The notes under the pieces were generated by a model. The model was not told the DNA's origin and ran no database searches. It was given only the letters and a program-made list of their open reading frames with translations. A stretch of DNA of 64,000 nt from Stratiolaelaps scimitus. Its lineage: Eukaryota > Arthropoda > Arachnida > Mesostigmata > Laelapidae. Positions within the stretch are counted from its first letter, which is position 1. The number at the start of each line of letters is the position of its first letter. The translations under genes and the position numbers were made by a program. Shown in pieces: positions 21,900 to 34,466 of this stretch. The stretch covers positions 13,925,501 to 13,989,500 of the forward strand of contig JABWDB010000002.1 in NCBI GenBank assembly GCA_019614645.1, read 5' to 3'.

Positions 21900-24800
21900 G
21901 AGCTGCTACGTTCCGTTAATTTTGCTCTCAACGAGTGCTGACTACAGATGTGGTCAACGTCAGATGCTTGATGAACGAACAACTAGAGATGGCTCAATTC
22001 ATTAAAATGTGTCTCGCTGAATAAGAACAATAAGATATAGCTTCACTTGAAACTTAATACGCATATTTAACTTGGATGAACAAGGGTCGCCCAGGGTAAC
22101 TTTCGAAAAGGTCTATTTTTATTGAAATATTCAATTGGAAGAGAGTACGTCGAATATAGCTGCTGACAGCTAAACAAAGCACATAGAATCGTTAAATGTA
22201 GATACAGAGGCTGGTTATGCGCATGCAGCAGCTGCCTCTAAGTTCGAGGCTTGGTCTGACAGCCAAGAGCTCATTTCTGTGGCGTGTGTCAAATTTGCAT
22301 TTGATTAGACGTCGTCTCCACGCCGCAAACTCTGCTTGACCGTTGAACACCTTCGGCGATTCGATCTACTACTGGCCAGAGTCGTGGAGGAATCACACTC
22401 GCATCGCTAACGATCAGCCCATCCAAATGATAGCCAAATAACGTGAACAGTAACAAGTATTGGCAGCGCGATCATTGCCTATTCACTAGCAGTGTGATGA
22501 GTGTGGGACATTGGGGTGGGGCCCACCGAGTTGGCGTCGTCGCAGCCTTTGAGTTGCAGCAGCCTCCGCTGCCGCCGACTTGCCATCGAGGCCTGTCCCG
22601 GTTCCCAGTGGTGTCGGTTCATTCAGAGGGCCAGAATGGCCCTCTGGCCCCGTCTGGCCTGGCGATGCCCACGCCTGGTCAGCCAAGATGGCGAGTGAGT
22701 CGCTCCCCGCCACATACCATTCAGGCGTCTCAAGCCACCTTTCTGCACTATCTCTCTCTCTACATATACCTCCCTCTCGCTCGTGCACTAACCTAGTCCA
22801 GTAGGCAGCCGTGTGAAGTGAGCAAGGAGAGCGATTTCGTCTTGGAAAATGTGAACGGCGAAGTGGGGACGTCATCTTGATCTTCTGGACCATTTGCAAC
22901 GACTTCGAGCGTCCGCCTTTCGACGCTATCTTGCCATCACACGAGGTTTCTACCGAAGCAAAAGTGCTTAAGAAGCAAAGGCAATCCGATGCAAGCGAGG
23001 GGTTTCTCCTGATTATCATTTAATAGAATCAGGGGGGAGTTAACCATGTTTCTCGCTTTTCTTTCCCGGCTTCGGAAAGCGCTTGGCGCCCAACTAAACG
23101 CATCGCCGAGTGTATCGATATCGTACTTATGATCTCGCGTAGCGCTAGATTGCTTCTCATATTGTTCTATTCGATGGAGCTGAACAATATACAGGCACTA
23201 ACGGAAGGCGTAGTATAGCTGAACCTTTGCCGCATTATCAACGGATTTGGAAATGTCAAACGGGCCTATGCGCCAGAAGATGGTACCGTAGTTGCCATCC
23301 ATTTCCATGGCACCACCATTTACTAATAAATGATATCATTGAATAGGATGAAGAATTATAGAGAAATACAGAGGCAATAAAATGCGCAATAGTTTGCCTT
23401 CGCACGTGGGTCCATCCCACCACACGACTCGTGCTGCTACTCATCACAAGCGAGTTAATTATGGCACCGAGAACACAACACGTTAGCTACACAGTGCTCC
23501 CACTGGCCTCCCTCCCAACAGCGTACGAGTGAGTGCGAGGCAGCAGAAACGCTCGGCCCTGAAGAGCCCAGCAGGATCAAAGGGAAATACACAGGACCAT
23601 TCATCGACAGGGTTGGCGGCCCTCTTGGCCGGCAGCTTGCTCGCTATCAGTCGTATTGCGGCCTCATGCGGGGCAAGCAGAAACCTCCTTCTGCTCGAAT
23701 GACACCTCGACAAGACTCTGCCGACCACTGCGTGGCTCTGTCGCCGCGCCAGAATGACCACGCTTGCTCCACTCCGGAGTTGAGCAGGCGCACGCGATAT
23801 GGAGGGGCTCATCCTACGACGAGCGGGCTTCCCGCCTCTCCGCCAAACTCTAAAGCCCTGCAAACTCTTGATGAACGTCGTCCACCCCTGAGTTTCTACC
23901 CGAGCCGGCTTCCGCTCGCGGCCCTGCCTTAACCAGCCGTTGACGCACCGTCGTCCGACGACTAGCGAATTCTAAAGTGGCGCCCGGCCTGAGGCAAAGC
24001 TAAGACCGGATGGAGCAAAGGAGGCCTCCTTCTCGTCTGAAGAGGCGGATGCGTCGTGTGCCGTTTGCCACGCTTCTTGGTGACCGTAGAGGGGTGGGCG
24101 ATCCTGAGAATGCGTACGGGTACGGAGCGGTCGACCTTTCAGCTAGGCCTGGGATGCATGGACGCCGCTTGTACGTCGAGAGAAAAAGGCTAGACAGTAG
24201 GAAGAACTATAACGCATATAGCCGTATCCTATTCCTGGCGTACGTTACGTTATCTTACCTCTGGAAAAATCCCATTCTCGGTAGAAACAACCAAGAACGG
24301 CATGTGTGGACACTGACAGCTCTGTACCGACGCTACCGGCTTTTGATGACTGAAAACAAATAGCTACGATGTGAGTAGACGCGGTCAAATAGAACACGAG
24401 GGGAAAGAACACAGATCACGGTGTTCCGTTCTTGGAGAGCGAGTCGCCTCATCAGGGGGCAAGGGGCGAATTCAATGTAGAAATCGTAGCCTTATATTGA
24501 TGCAGGTGACCACAGTTGATGCCACGCGATCAACGATACCCAGCCATGAACAGACTGTGCTCCTTGTCGATTCCACTCGCTGTTTGATAATCGAACAGGC
24601 AGTCGTCAGATGACCAAGTCGTCAGGTGGACAGGCTGGACGGACGTTAGTTAGAGCATAATAATATTTCAGACCGGCAGCGAAGAGCGGAAGCTAAGTGT
24701 CGTTTTGGGTCAAGGGTTATGGTGGTGGTGGTGGTGATGGTGGAGAGAGCGCTACACAAACCGGTAATCTATGAGCCTTCCTTAAGCATTGTACATCCTG

Positions 24801-25395
24801 CAGTCTGCAGGCGCAGGAAATGTACAGGATTTCGAAACAGAACGAAGCATTAGAGCGTACCCGGAGATAGGACGCCCACAAAAATCGCAGGATTCAATTC
24901 GTGCGAGGCAGAGCGGCTTTGCCTATGCCATCATTCGCTCGAATCCACCGAGTCGAACAGCGGCCGATTGAAGGTCATCTCCAAATGCCCCAACGGGAAC
25001 ATCACAATTCCAGACACACGTTCTCACATTTCGGCAAAGTGTTGTTTGGCCTCTGTCGTTCAGCCATTATCCTACTGAATTATCGTGGTAACAGCTAATT
25101 ATATTGTATAGAGCAACTCGCAGTTTTGTCGGTGCAAAGCGTGTCACAGTGTTGACAATTATCGAGGTTGTCGTTCGCCTATTCGTGCGTCCATCTGCGG
25201 CATTATACATTTGGCAAACCGCTGATACACACCTAGAGACATATAGAGGCATAGATGGCTCCTTGTTCTGAGGGATTGCCCTGACCATAATGACGATCAG
25301 GTCAGTGTCGGGGATCCGATCCCGGGCGGCTGAGAACGGTGCCCTTGATGGCCACGGTGGTCACTCAAGGACGTGTGAGTGTTTGCGGCGTGGCC
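21900..25395. other. No recognised gene
   Basis: Mixed-composition DNA. Holds a 10-bp hairpin (22624-22646, loop GAA) and a 117-codon plus-strand frame at 24010-24363 with no domain. No splice-supported exon seen. Confidence 0.5.
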
Positions 25396-25468
25396 ATCCA
25401 CGCGAGGCGCCGGGCAGATTCATCCGCCGCGTGTTTGCGGATGGGTCTGCCTGACGCCTCGCGTGGAT
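25396..25468 (+). ncRNA. 73-nt stem-loop of pre-miRNA size (candidate)
   Basis: The arms 25396-25427 and 25437-25468 pair over 32 positions with one C-A mismatch and three G-U pairs, around a 9-nt loop. A further 5-bp CGTGG/CCACG pairing flanks it beyond a small internal loop. On the opposite strand the three wobble pairs would become mismatches, so the structure favours a plus-strand RNA. The length and near-perfect stem fit a Drosha-type microRNA precursor. I do not recognise either arm as a known miRNA. Alternatives are a small foldback element or a chance inverted repeat. Confidence 0.45.
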
Positions 25469-25644
25469 CACACACCACGACGACGGATCAGGAGATGAAT
25501 GGATGAATATGCGACGAATTGATAGAACTGCCACACAAAGGCATCGCTGCCGCTTCCCAGCCTTCTTGCCGCCCGGGCCTTCCGGCCCTTTGATACAGGG
25601 GCTACTACGATAATAAATGATGGCCAACCATGAACCATGGACGG

Positions 25645-25645
25645 T

Positions 25646-25676
<31 letters not shown>

Positions 25677-25694
25677 AGAGAGAGATAGAGAGGG
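25645..25694. repeat. (GA)n microsatellite
   Basis: GA repeat with GCGA and GATA interruptions, about 180 bp downstream of the pre-miRNA-like hairpin. Confidence 0.93.
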
Positions 25695-27835
25695 CGAACC
25701 AGTCGACGGAGGTGTCTCTACCCGGTCAGCTTCGCTCGACTACGGCAACTACTTGAATGCACTGCACACGCAGCCATGTCACCTCACTTTCAACGTCACC
25801 CTACTGCTATTCAAAACCCGCCCAACAGCGTTCGTAGGTGTTTCCATAGAAACATTCGGTCACATATCCTTGCAGTAGGAGGGCCTATTCGATTACGATT
25901 TACGCCACGCCATTAAGAACGATACGAGGCTGTAACTTTGTACTAGCTGCCATTACTAGTTGCACTAGACGATGATACCGACGATGGGCCTGGCAAACCG
26001 TACAAAATCTGTATACAGGTGCATGAAGATTTCGTGAAAGCTGAAAAAAACTAACGATGATTAGAGGTTACCTCGTGTACTATCGGTACAGTGGCTAGAC
26101 ACACGGAAACGTGTGGCTGATTCATGGCCGCGGGCCCAGGCTTTCGTATCATACAAACGTCCGGAAACAGATGATCTTTTGGTCATTCGCTTGACATTGT
26201 CACCCACTTAAGGAACTGTCATGGGAAAAAATGGGAACAAGCGCTTCAGCTTGATGTCCTTATATGTATTTGAATGTATCTCTGTGTGTGTATCTGTTCA
26301 TTGTGAGGACAACACGAAGGCAACTGGCCCGTAGCAAGCAATTCTATATAATATATACATATATATATTTTTTGTATTTTTTGTCCGCAAATACACGTAC
26401 CAGGCGCAGCCGCTAACAACGACACGTATGATGCTCATGGGCGTACGCTCATATCTGACTCTGAAGTTTAATTTTGAACGTATGCGTTTGTCGGCCATAT
26501 GAGTGTGATTTCAAGTGGGAAGTTTCTTTTCTTCGTCTTTCCCCATCCTCTCCTTCACGAAGTGACCCTCAACAAGCAACAAGGGTGGCGAACAAGGCTG
26601 GTTTACCATCGCGCATTACCACCACCACCATCATCATCAGCAGTAGCACCGTGAAAAGGCCAGCATTCGTCCCAGCTGAAAGCGTACGACACAAAACAGG
26701 AAGGGACGCGACGGCGTCTGTCTGGCCCAGTTCCGCCCAGCGCGTCACGAGTGACGTCAACATATGACGTTCCCCCTGCGTCCGACCCTTCTCCACCCCA
26801 CGGTCACCCCCTGAATCCCCCGACACCACGAAGGTTCCCCGGAATATTGTGCCGTCTGAATTTCGCAGCCGCATCATTTTCGTCGTTCGAGCCAGCGTTC
26901 GCGAACGAGCGGCGGCGGCGACGCCGTCGCCGTCGCCGACCAACGATCTGTGCAGACTTCTGGCGCGCGCCAATGATGGTGGAAGCAGGTCGTCAAACTG
27001 TACGCTCATCAGGCCTTTTTTTGTAGGAGAATCTACGTCTATGTCATCTGTTCGTATGGATGCTGTCGCTGGGCTCAACCATGGTCTTATGAGACCGTGT
27101 TGAGGCATTGTGCAGCTACGGCTGTCAGACGGACTATCAACATCTGTCGCTGAGCTGCTGCTGCTGATGTCGCGCTCTCTCTCTCCTTATCTGCCACCCT
27201 GCCTGGCTTGCATTTGTGAGAGAATGCCACCCATGGAGGCCCGTCCCAGCAATTTCTTGATGTCACATCATAGCGTGCCTTCGCATAACGCCGTCGTTGA
27301 TGCCTCGCAAAGGACATCAGCAGCTCCCGGCCAGCAGCGGCCACTTCCCGCCATCGCGGCTGGTTCAGCGGCTCCAAAGACAACGAAAATGTTAAGGGTG
27401 TCCCCTTTCTACAGGGAGAGTGAAATTTCAATCAACACAGCGACACGACCCGAAAATAGGACAGCACCATCAGTACAACAGCCTTAGACAGCCGGTAGAA
27501 GGACTGATCCGGTTGCCAGTTGCTACTGAGCAAGCTAACAAACCGATAGATGGATGCCCAGCGTTTCGAAGGCCAACGCTTTGGAAGGCACGTTTAAAAG
27601 GCAGCGCCAAAATGCGATGACAAGCGCAGTGACAAGTGATTAGCCTCCCGCCACGAAAATGAACTGTTCATACCACGATCGCCTCGGTGACCAAAGGCAG
27701 AAATTTGAAATTGCGCCGGCAACGGTGATGGTTAATGCTGCCTTCGGTGGTTTGGGTTTGTTTTGTTACATGTGGTGGCCGAAACAGTGGTCACTGTCGA
27801 CAGCTAACGGCAACGTCTAACGTCAAACGGAGGAG

Positions 27836-28660
27836 ATGCCTGGGTTCTTTGGACCCCCGGGGGAATTGCTTGAGAGCACGGATCGAGGGGTAGAAAGAGA
27901 GGGACAGAGAGAGAGAGAGAGAAATCTCACGGTCGCTTGGCGCAACCGCTTCATCCGTCGTCGGTGTTGGAGTCGTCGCTCAATCCAATTATGTGTAGGG
28001 GAGTTGGTTCCAGTTGGGGTGTTGCTTTCGGGAAGGTCGGCTAAGCCGAAGCCGAAGCCACCGAGCAGAACAGAGCTAGGCCGGGCTGGCCATGACTACC
28101 ACGCACAAGGCCGCAGACGTCGACGTCAACTGAAAAAAGGACCGATGCGGACTGCTGGCCAGCTTCGCAGCAGTTGAGCGCCGTCTCCCACCAGCAGCGA
28201 CATAGCGTGGTCGTCGCAGAGAAGAAGTCGGCCCAATCGTCGTCCGGTCGCTCTTGCGAGGACGCGCAGGCGAACTCAACGTATCAGGATAGCATAGCAA
28301 AGAAAACACGCAGGCCCAGCTATCCACACATCTACACACACACACACACAGAGCTATGAGTGTAGAGTAGGGCCGAAAAGTGAGAGAGAGAAAAGGAGCT
28401 CGGGGAGGAGAGAGAGCTCTGAACGCCAGGGGGACCTAGATGGGAAGATTGTCGACCTGCTTTTTGGTCAGGGGCGGCAGGCACCGGCACCACCACCGCT
28501 ACTACGAAGGCCATTGCCGTCGCCGGTCAGTTGTCCTTCTGCTGCGAGCCTCGTCTGATGGAGTTTGTCATTCGATTCCAATGGGAGAAGGACGACCAAC
28601 GATGCTCGACGGGGCCTAGGAGCCCTGAGGACGAACGAACCGACACAGAGAAGGGAGCTA
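27836..28660 (+). other. Purine-rich block without recognised gene
   Basis: The plus strand is enriched in A and G (GAGA runs near 27900 and 28380-28415), in the opposite sense to the block at 20-21.7 kb. The open frames here are composition artefacts. Confidence 0.4.
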
Positions 28661-28699
28661 CACTCGGTAGCTATATAATGTAGAACGCACTGGGCCGTT

Positions 28700-30794
28700 C
28701 AGTAGTCGGCCGTTGAAAAAGGATGACCCCTTTGCGATCAGCCCTGCGCCCTTGAGCCGTTTTGAAAATAAGTCACCTAGCCTTTTTCATATTCATGGAT
28801 AAACCCAGTAGACTAGATAGGTTGTGCAATAGATGTAAATGATGTAGATACTCGAATAGTAGTGGATATATTCATATTATGTACTTCTATAAATTTTGTA
28901 GAGAATCGTCACTTCTGCAGCGGTCGCGGGCACAGGGAAGTGTTGATGACGATCTGTTGGGTCAATTGGATCGCACACAGCAGTGGACATTTCTAAACCG
29001 CTCTTAGCAATTAAGATGAGTTCCTCACTTGAAGACACTATCAGGCGCATGTGTGGCTTGGTCCTAGCCTAACCGCAAACGACAACAGTCTTGTCGTGGG
29101 ATTCTATGAGATCGATCATCCTATTGGGTAAAGGCTGATCAAGAGTTTCGTCGGAATTTGGATTGCCGGTAGCTTCATCGATGTACTTGTCCTGACAGCT
29201 AAACCAGCTGCCGTTCATCATTCATACGATTAATTCATTCAAATTAACAGTTTATTGACGGAACGTCAGTTGTACAATTTGTACGTGGACCTGCAGTTGT
29301 ACGTGTGCCTAACCTCGCGTGTTCGTATATGGCTCGGCGAACACGCTAGTATTCACTCCTGTGAATACGGGGTTTGTACGCCCCTAGGCCCTTGGTAAGG
29401 TCGAGCACAGGACAGACAAGATGTCAAGAGGAGGATTCGGAGCAGTAGTCGACAAAACCGAGCGAGTCAATATTTGCGACGGCTGCGGAATGGCGCCTAA
29501 TGTGCGGCGTCCTGCCAGCCTCACCCGGCTCACCGGATTCTTGTGGAGCCTGTAGCCTAGTTGGTTTGCTCGCTAGCTAACAGGCAGACCGAAAACAGAG
29601 CACGCTGTGCTTATTTGCTTGAGCAATTGTACAGCCCATGTTCTGTACACCTGTAGCTGACGAAGGTGATCTTACAGGGAACTGGTTTTGCTAATCGCAT
29701 TTTGCGTCAAGCCGTTCTCGTTGGCCTGGGCTGCTTGCTTGCTCAGTTCGGTCGAAACATGATGGCGGGTCCGCCCGCCACCGCTGTAGCTGGCAGAGCA
29801 GTGAATGCGTAGCCGTCTCTCGGCAACGATTCGCCTATCGGTCAGTTCGTTTGTGTCCAGGAGTGGATAGGGGTGACTCAGTATCGTCATTTCTCCACTT
29901 CGTAAGTTTACTAGTAACTCGATCCTCGAAGCTTAGCCAACAGACAAGTGCCGAGAGAAGACAGGACGATGAGAGGCGAGGACATAAACGGGATTAGAGC
30001 GGCGGCGGTCGCAGTCGCGGCAGGAGCAGCAGTACACATCGTCGAATACAGGCGACGCCAGCGACCAGAGCACAGACGGTGCGGGTCGCACGGCACAAGG
30101 CCGAGTAAACGCAGGACCTAAGCGAAGAGAGAGATAGAGAGAGAGTCCAGAGCAGCATTGATGGCGATAGCGGCGGCAGTGCCAGCATCAGCGAATCGAT
30201 TTAATGTGAAGCGTTGAGTAAGTGGTTTTAATACGGTGGAACAACGACTCGTACCTACTCTGCGACCCCGTCTGGCTGTGTCCGACTGTCGGTTCATATG
30301 ACGGCAGCGGGCGAGCGGCACAGCTCCTCGATGAAACGCTTCGATTCGAGTTCCTACTTCGTAAATTCACTCGACGCAGCTGACGCTCCTTTCTTTCCAC
30401 CGTTGTCGATGAAGAAGGCGAGACAGGGGAACCAGTGGCGTACAGAGCACTAACAGACATCAGGGCGAAGGGCAACGGCGCTCGAAACGAATGTTCAGTA
30501 ATGGTGGCTGTGCAAGGCGTTAAAAGGGTCAGAAATAGGCTGCTGGTTTGGTGGGCGTCCACCCCACGTTGAGCGCCTTGTCATCTGGAATCCCTTCCAT
30601 TGGGAACTGGCTAGGGTCTCGGGCGTACAGTGGTCCGCTGCAGATTCGCCACACACGTTATACGTTGCGTACTTTAATTATAAGAGACAGACCCCTGAAT
30701 CTAAGCAGCGATAATCTAGCCATTTTACAATCATTTTGATTAAATCTAAATGCATTGAACTCTTTCAATTGATTCATCCATCAATATTACACGT
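28700..30794. other. No recognised protein gene upstream of the tRNA
   Basis: Moderate GC, only short frames, plus the paired hairpins at 29317-29368. Nothing else supported. Confidence 0.5.
29317..29368. repeat. Two adjacent perfect short hairpins
   Basis: GCGTGTTCG/CGAACACGC (9 bp, 12-nt loop) is followed two bases later by GTATTCAC/GTGAATAC (8 bp, 4-nt loop). It could be a structured RNA or chance; no RNA family recognised. Confidence 0.5.
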
Positions 30795-30867
30795 GTCCCT
30801 GTAGCGCAGTGGATAGCGCGTTGGACTTCTAATCCAAAGGTCGCGGGTTCGACTCCCGCCAGGGATG
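30795..30867 (+). tRNA. tRNA-Arg (anticodon UCU)
   Basis: A complete 73-nt cloverleaf. The 7-bp acceptor stem is GTCCCTG with CAGGGAT (G-U at the end), followed by discriminator G. The D arm carries the A-box TAGCGCAGTGG. The anticodon stem is TTGGA/TCCAA around loop CTTCTAA, giving anticodon TCT. The T arm is GCGGGTTCGACTCCCGC, containing the B-box. A T-run immediately 3' (within GTTTTTTA) is the Pol III terminator. There is no intron and no CCA is encoded, as expected for a eukaryotic nuclear gene. Confidence 0.97.
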
Positions 30868-33730
30868 TTTTTTATTTAGTGATTCAAAAGCGTCACTTGC
30901 GTTAACACGCAATAGGTGCAACTATTTATCACAACAAACCGGTAATAAGCATAATATTTCTTTATGGTTAAGTGCGGCTATATCCATATATGACTTGCAG
31001 GTCCCTGTGTTTTTAATTCCCAGCTAGGATGGTCGAGACAACAAGGAACGATCCCATGCGGGGTGCAGTCTCGAAAGTTCAGCTCCTGTATCTTATAAAT
31101 CGATCTTATGTTGCGCGGATTGTCTTGTGTCGCTAGCCCGAAGACCTCAAGGAGTACACAGTAAGTGATTTTGGTAAAGCCTGGCATTAAGCTCCTTGCA
31201 AGGAAGCCGAGTTCCAGGAAGAAGTTGCAGCAGAAGCAGTCGGAAGCAGTGCATGCCCCCCTCAAGTAAGAATGGAGCATATCCCTCACCTACCCCACTT
31301 CGCACGGTCATCGTTACCTTATACGGTACAACCGTATGTTCTTCAGTGACATCAACGCGTTTTGACAAAGAACCAAGCGCCATATGCCGCCGCTAGGTCT
31401 GTTAGTCAAAAAGCTGATCATGTTCGAGTCATTGGCCTGCCCCGCCACTGGCTCAGCCAAGGAGGCATCCAAGGAGAAAGCGCTACCCAACGAACGTTCG
31501 CGTAAACGATCAAAACAACATTAGCCAACGCAGTCACAAGAGAGAAAGATGCCGAACGTAAAACGCCGGTGTAACGTAAGAGACTCGCCAGGGCTAGGTC
31601 GTCACCGTCGACCGGACAATTCCGCCTGTTATCGTCGGCCGAATCTCAACAGCGCCAATGGCAATTCCCGCCGCTGATCCACTCGGACTGTCGACGGGCA
31701 ATGAACATCCCGCTGGAGGGCGTACAACCCTAATGGGTTGGCTCTAGCCCAGTTGAAACACCGCGGAAAGGTCTCGAGGCGCCGGCCAACGCGGCGTAGA
31801 AGATAGATAGTTGCCCTAATATCCTCGGCTATCTCGCGATAGTTATCTTACATTGAATTACTAGTTGAGCCTATTTGGGCGGCTCGAAACGGACGAACGT
31901 GAGAGACAACATCGACAGAAGGCTTTCTCCCAATCGCTATCAACATCCACACACACACACACGTGCGCGCGCGCTCTCCAATTAACCAAGGAAACCGCAC
32001 ACCAGTGCGATTTATTAACGCACCCATTTACCTCTTCTTGATTGTATAATAACATTTGAAACATTGCAATAAACGATAATTCGATAGTGAAACAAGTTTG
32101 AGAAACGCGGTTCACAGCTGACAATGTGACACACCCGATTTCGTCCGCGTTCTGCAACGAATCGGATGTTGCCAATGTCCCATTGTGCAAGTAGTATACC
32201 AATTGGCCGCCAGAGCATCTGCGCTAATCAAACGCGCATGAGCATGCGCGAAGGCGCCGAAGTCAGACCACCGCTTCGTACCACCGCTCTGGTCTCCATC
32301 TTGCAAAACTATTCAATGGCAGGAGTTGAACAGAGGGGCATACCGTGGCTCGAGCTGTTTCGAACGTTGTTTTGACACCGATATGCGCCAAATGTGTGTG
32401 AGCGGTACCAACTCGCTTGAACGTACGCGATAGGGCGACGAGGACACATGAACTGAAAGTCATTTCGCTGGATAGGCAAAGTTTCGACAAACGTTGGACG
32501 AGTAACGCTGCGTTGAAATTGAAAAAGAAAAGAAAGTGTCGTCTCACGTCGCAATGCAAAAGCAATACCGGGAACGTTAAATGTCGAAGGCTGAAGGGGA
32601 AAAAAAGGAGACAAAAGTACGAAAGTGTACGACTCCCCGCCGCCAAGACCCCAGAGTATCTGTTGTTCGACTGCTCGGAGCGGAAGCAATTTCAAGTCGC
32701 GGTTATGATATGCGATGGTTCGCTCGGTTCCGCCAATGTGTTACAATATTAGTGAGGTTCGTGCGCGACCTCGTGGTCGGGGTCTATCATTATCAGACAA
32801 CAAATTTGCCCACAACGGCTCTAACCTCCCCTTTCTCGGAGGGAGCGGCTGGTATTGGGATATGTCGCCGACACAAACGCCGACGAATCGCCTAGTCAGA
32901 GCAGTCACATCGCGAAATTGCTTTAGGCGTATACGAATATCGTATCAAATTTAACTGTTTCAGTTTGGTTTTTTTCTTGCTGTCGATCGCCCTCTGATGT
33001 TCCTCGCTCCTCAGCGTCAACGAAGTGTCGCCATCACAATTCATCACCGATACGATCGGGAACAGATGGAACAAAGGAAGAACCATAAGGGAATTAGTGA
33101 GAGAGGGTGGTGAGCGAGGAAATAATTATACTTTCTACTATAAGAAGCCGAATGGCGTCAAACTGCGGAGGCGGCAGTAGCCGACCGATGGCTGGCTGGC
33201 GGGCGGAGGCGGGGGGTGCCATTTGAGTGACGACGCTGCCGGTTCGAGTGGCTTCTGCTGCCGAAGAATAATATAATAGGTTACGTTTGAGGGCTATTCT
33301 GGAGACCTAACATGTTAACTCTGCCGCTGCTCAACGCGGCCGATAGAAGCACGCTCTAGGAGGACTGCAGCTGGGGTCATCTATGGTAGAGCAGTTCGGT
33401 GACTGGTTGGGTGACATTGGGAGACGAAGCTCATTCACGAGCGGTTCCGCTACGCAGATCGTCAGTGGGTAATGATAGTACAAATGATAGAAGCGGGAGC
33501 GCAATCGAAAACGAGAATTATTCCCGAAGAACGTTTATTTCCTTGTCATTAGTTTTTCTATTCGTCCGTTGGAGGTTCAATGGAGAGGGGGGAGGGGTTC
33601 AATGTATTTAGCGTTTAATTTGTACAGTAGAAGAGCATACTGTTGGATGAGCATCACATGTTGCCCATCCTGGCAATAACAATTTCTCGCTGAATTACCA
33701 TTCAGCAATACACATATGTAATACATATAA
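30868..33730. other. No recognised gene between the tRNA and 33.7 kb
   Basis: One minus-strand ATG frame (31383 downwards, MALGSLSKRVDVTEEHTV) reaches donor-like GTAGGT at about 31293. It is too short to assign. Confidence 0.45.
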
Positions 33731-33738
33731 TTTACGAA

Positions 33739-33813
33739 AGTGACAACGGCCGCATCGATGAGAGTCACATGACTTGAATCCTCGGCTCGATAGTTGCCCC
33801 ATTGAAATCGGCA
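33739..33813 (-). CDS. Possible exon with carbonic-anhydrase-like motif
   Basis: On the minus strand a branch-point-like TTACTAAAT and the acceptor ATCCTTTCAG lead into GECRFQWGNYRAEDSSH, followed by donor-like GT sites (CAT|GTGACT; TTC|GTAAAT). FxWG, then five residues, then xSxH has the spacing of FHWG....GSEH in alpha-carbonic anhydrases and their acatalytic relatives. The match is only about 15 residues and no flanking exons were found, so it may be chance or a decayed copy. Confidence 0.18.
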
Positions 33814-34434
33814 CTCACCTGAAAGGATAAATTTCGAATTTAGTAATGATTTCAAAACAAAATAGTCGACCTTGTCATCGAAAACCGCGTCGCTCAAAAA
33901 ATACGGAGGAGCAAAATCAACCGACATACGAATAATTCCCCGCCTCTCCCGTAGGTAAAGTTTCTATTGGTTTATTAAGATATTTTACAAGGCTTAAGTT
34001 CTCTTATATGTCTGGCCGCGGGACTTCGTGTCCTGGATCCGTCTCTCTCCTGAAATGACAAAGCCAAGACATTGTCATGGACACTGTCCCATATGCAACG
34101 AAGCTCTGTCGATGGGCCAAATATGGACGACACACGCTTACACACAACTATCTGCCTCTATTGCTCGATTTTTTCCTTTGTTGTTGTTATTGTTGTTGTT
34201 GTTGCTGCGTGCTGTTGCTGTTGTTGTTGTTATGCTATAGTTGCAATGGGACACACGGCGACATAAGTATGTAGTGTGGAAAGATCGTTGTGTGGATGGG
34301 GAATATCGTCACAGCCTGCGTTGATGCCGCCTTCAGCCAAAGTACCAGTTGGGTGGTCCTGCATGACGTGATCGACTCGATTCCATTCGCTCTCACCGAT
34401 GCCCGAACGTATTTACGTATGTATGAGTGTATGG

Positions 34435-34466
<32 letters not shown>

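Noticed and set aside
26569..27108. 179-codon minus-strand frame
   Set aside because: Composition is driven by repeats (poly-Met/Val from a CAT/CAC run, Gly-Asp-Gly from GCC repeats). No family resemblance or splice logic.
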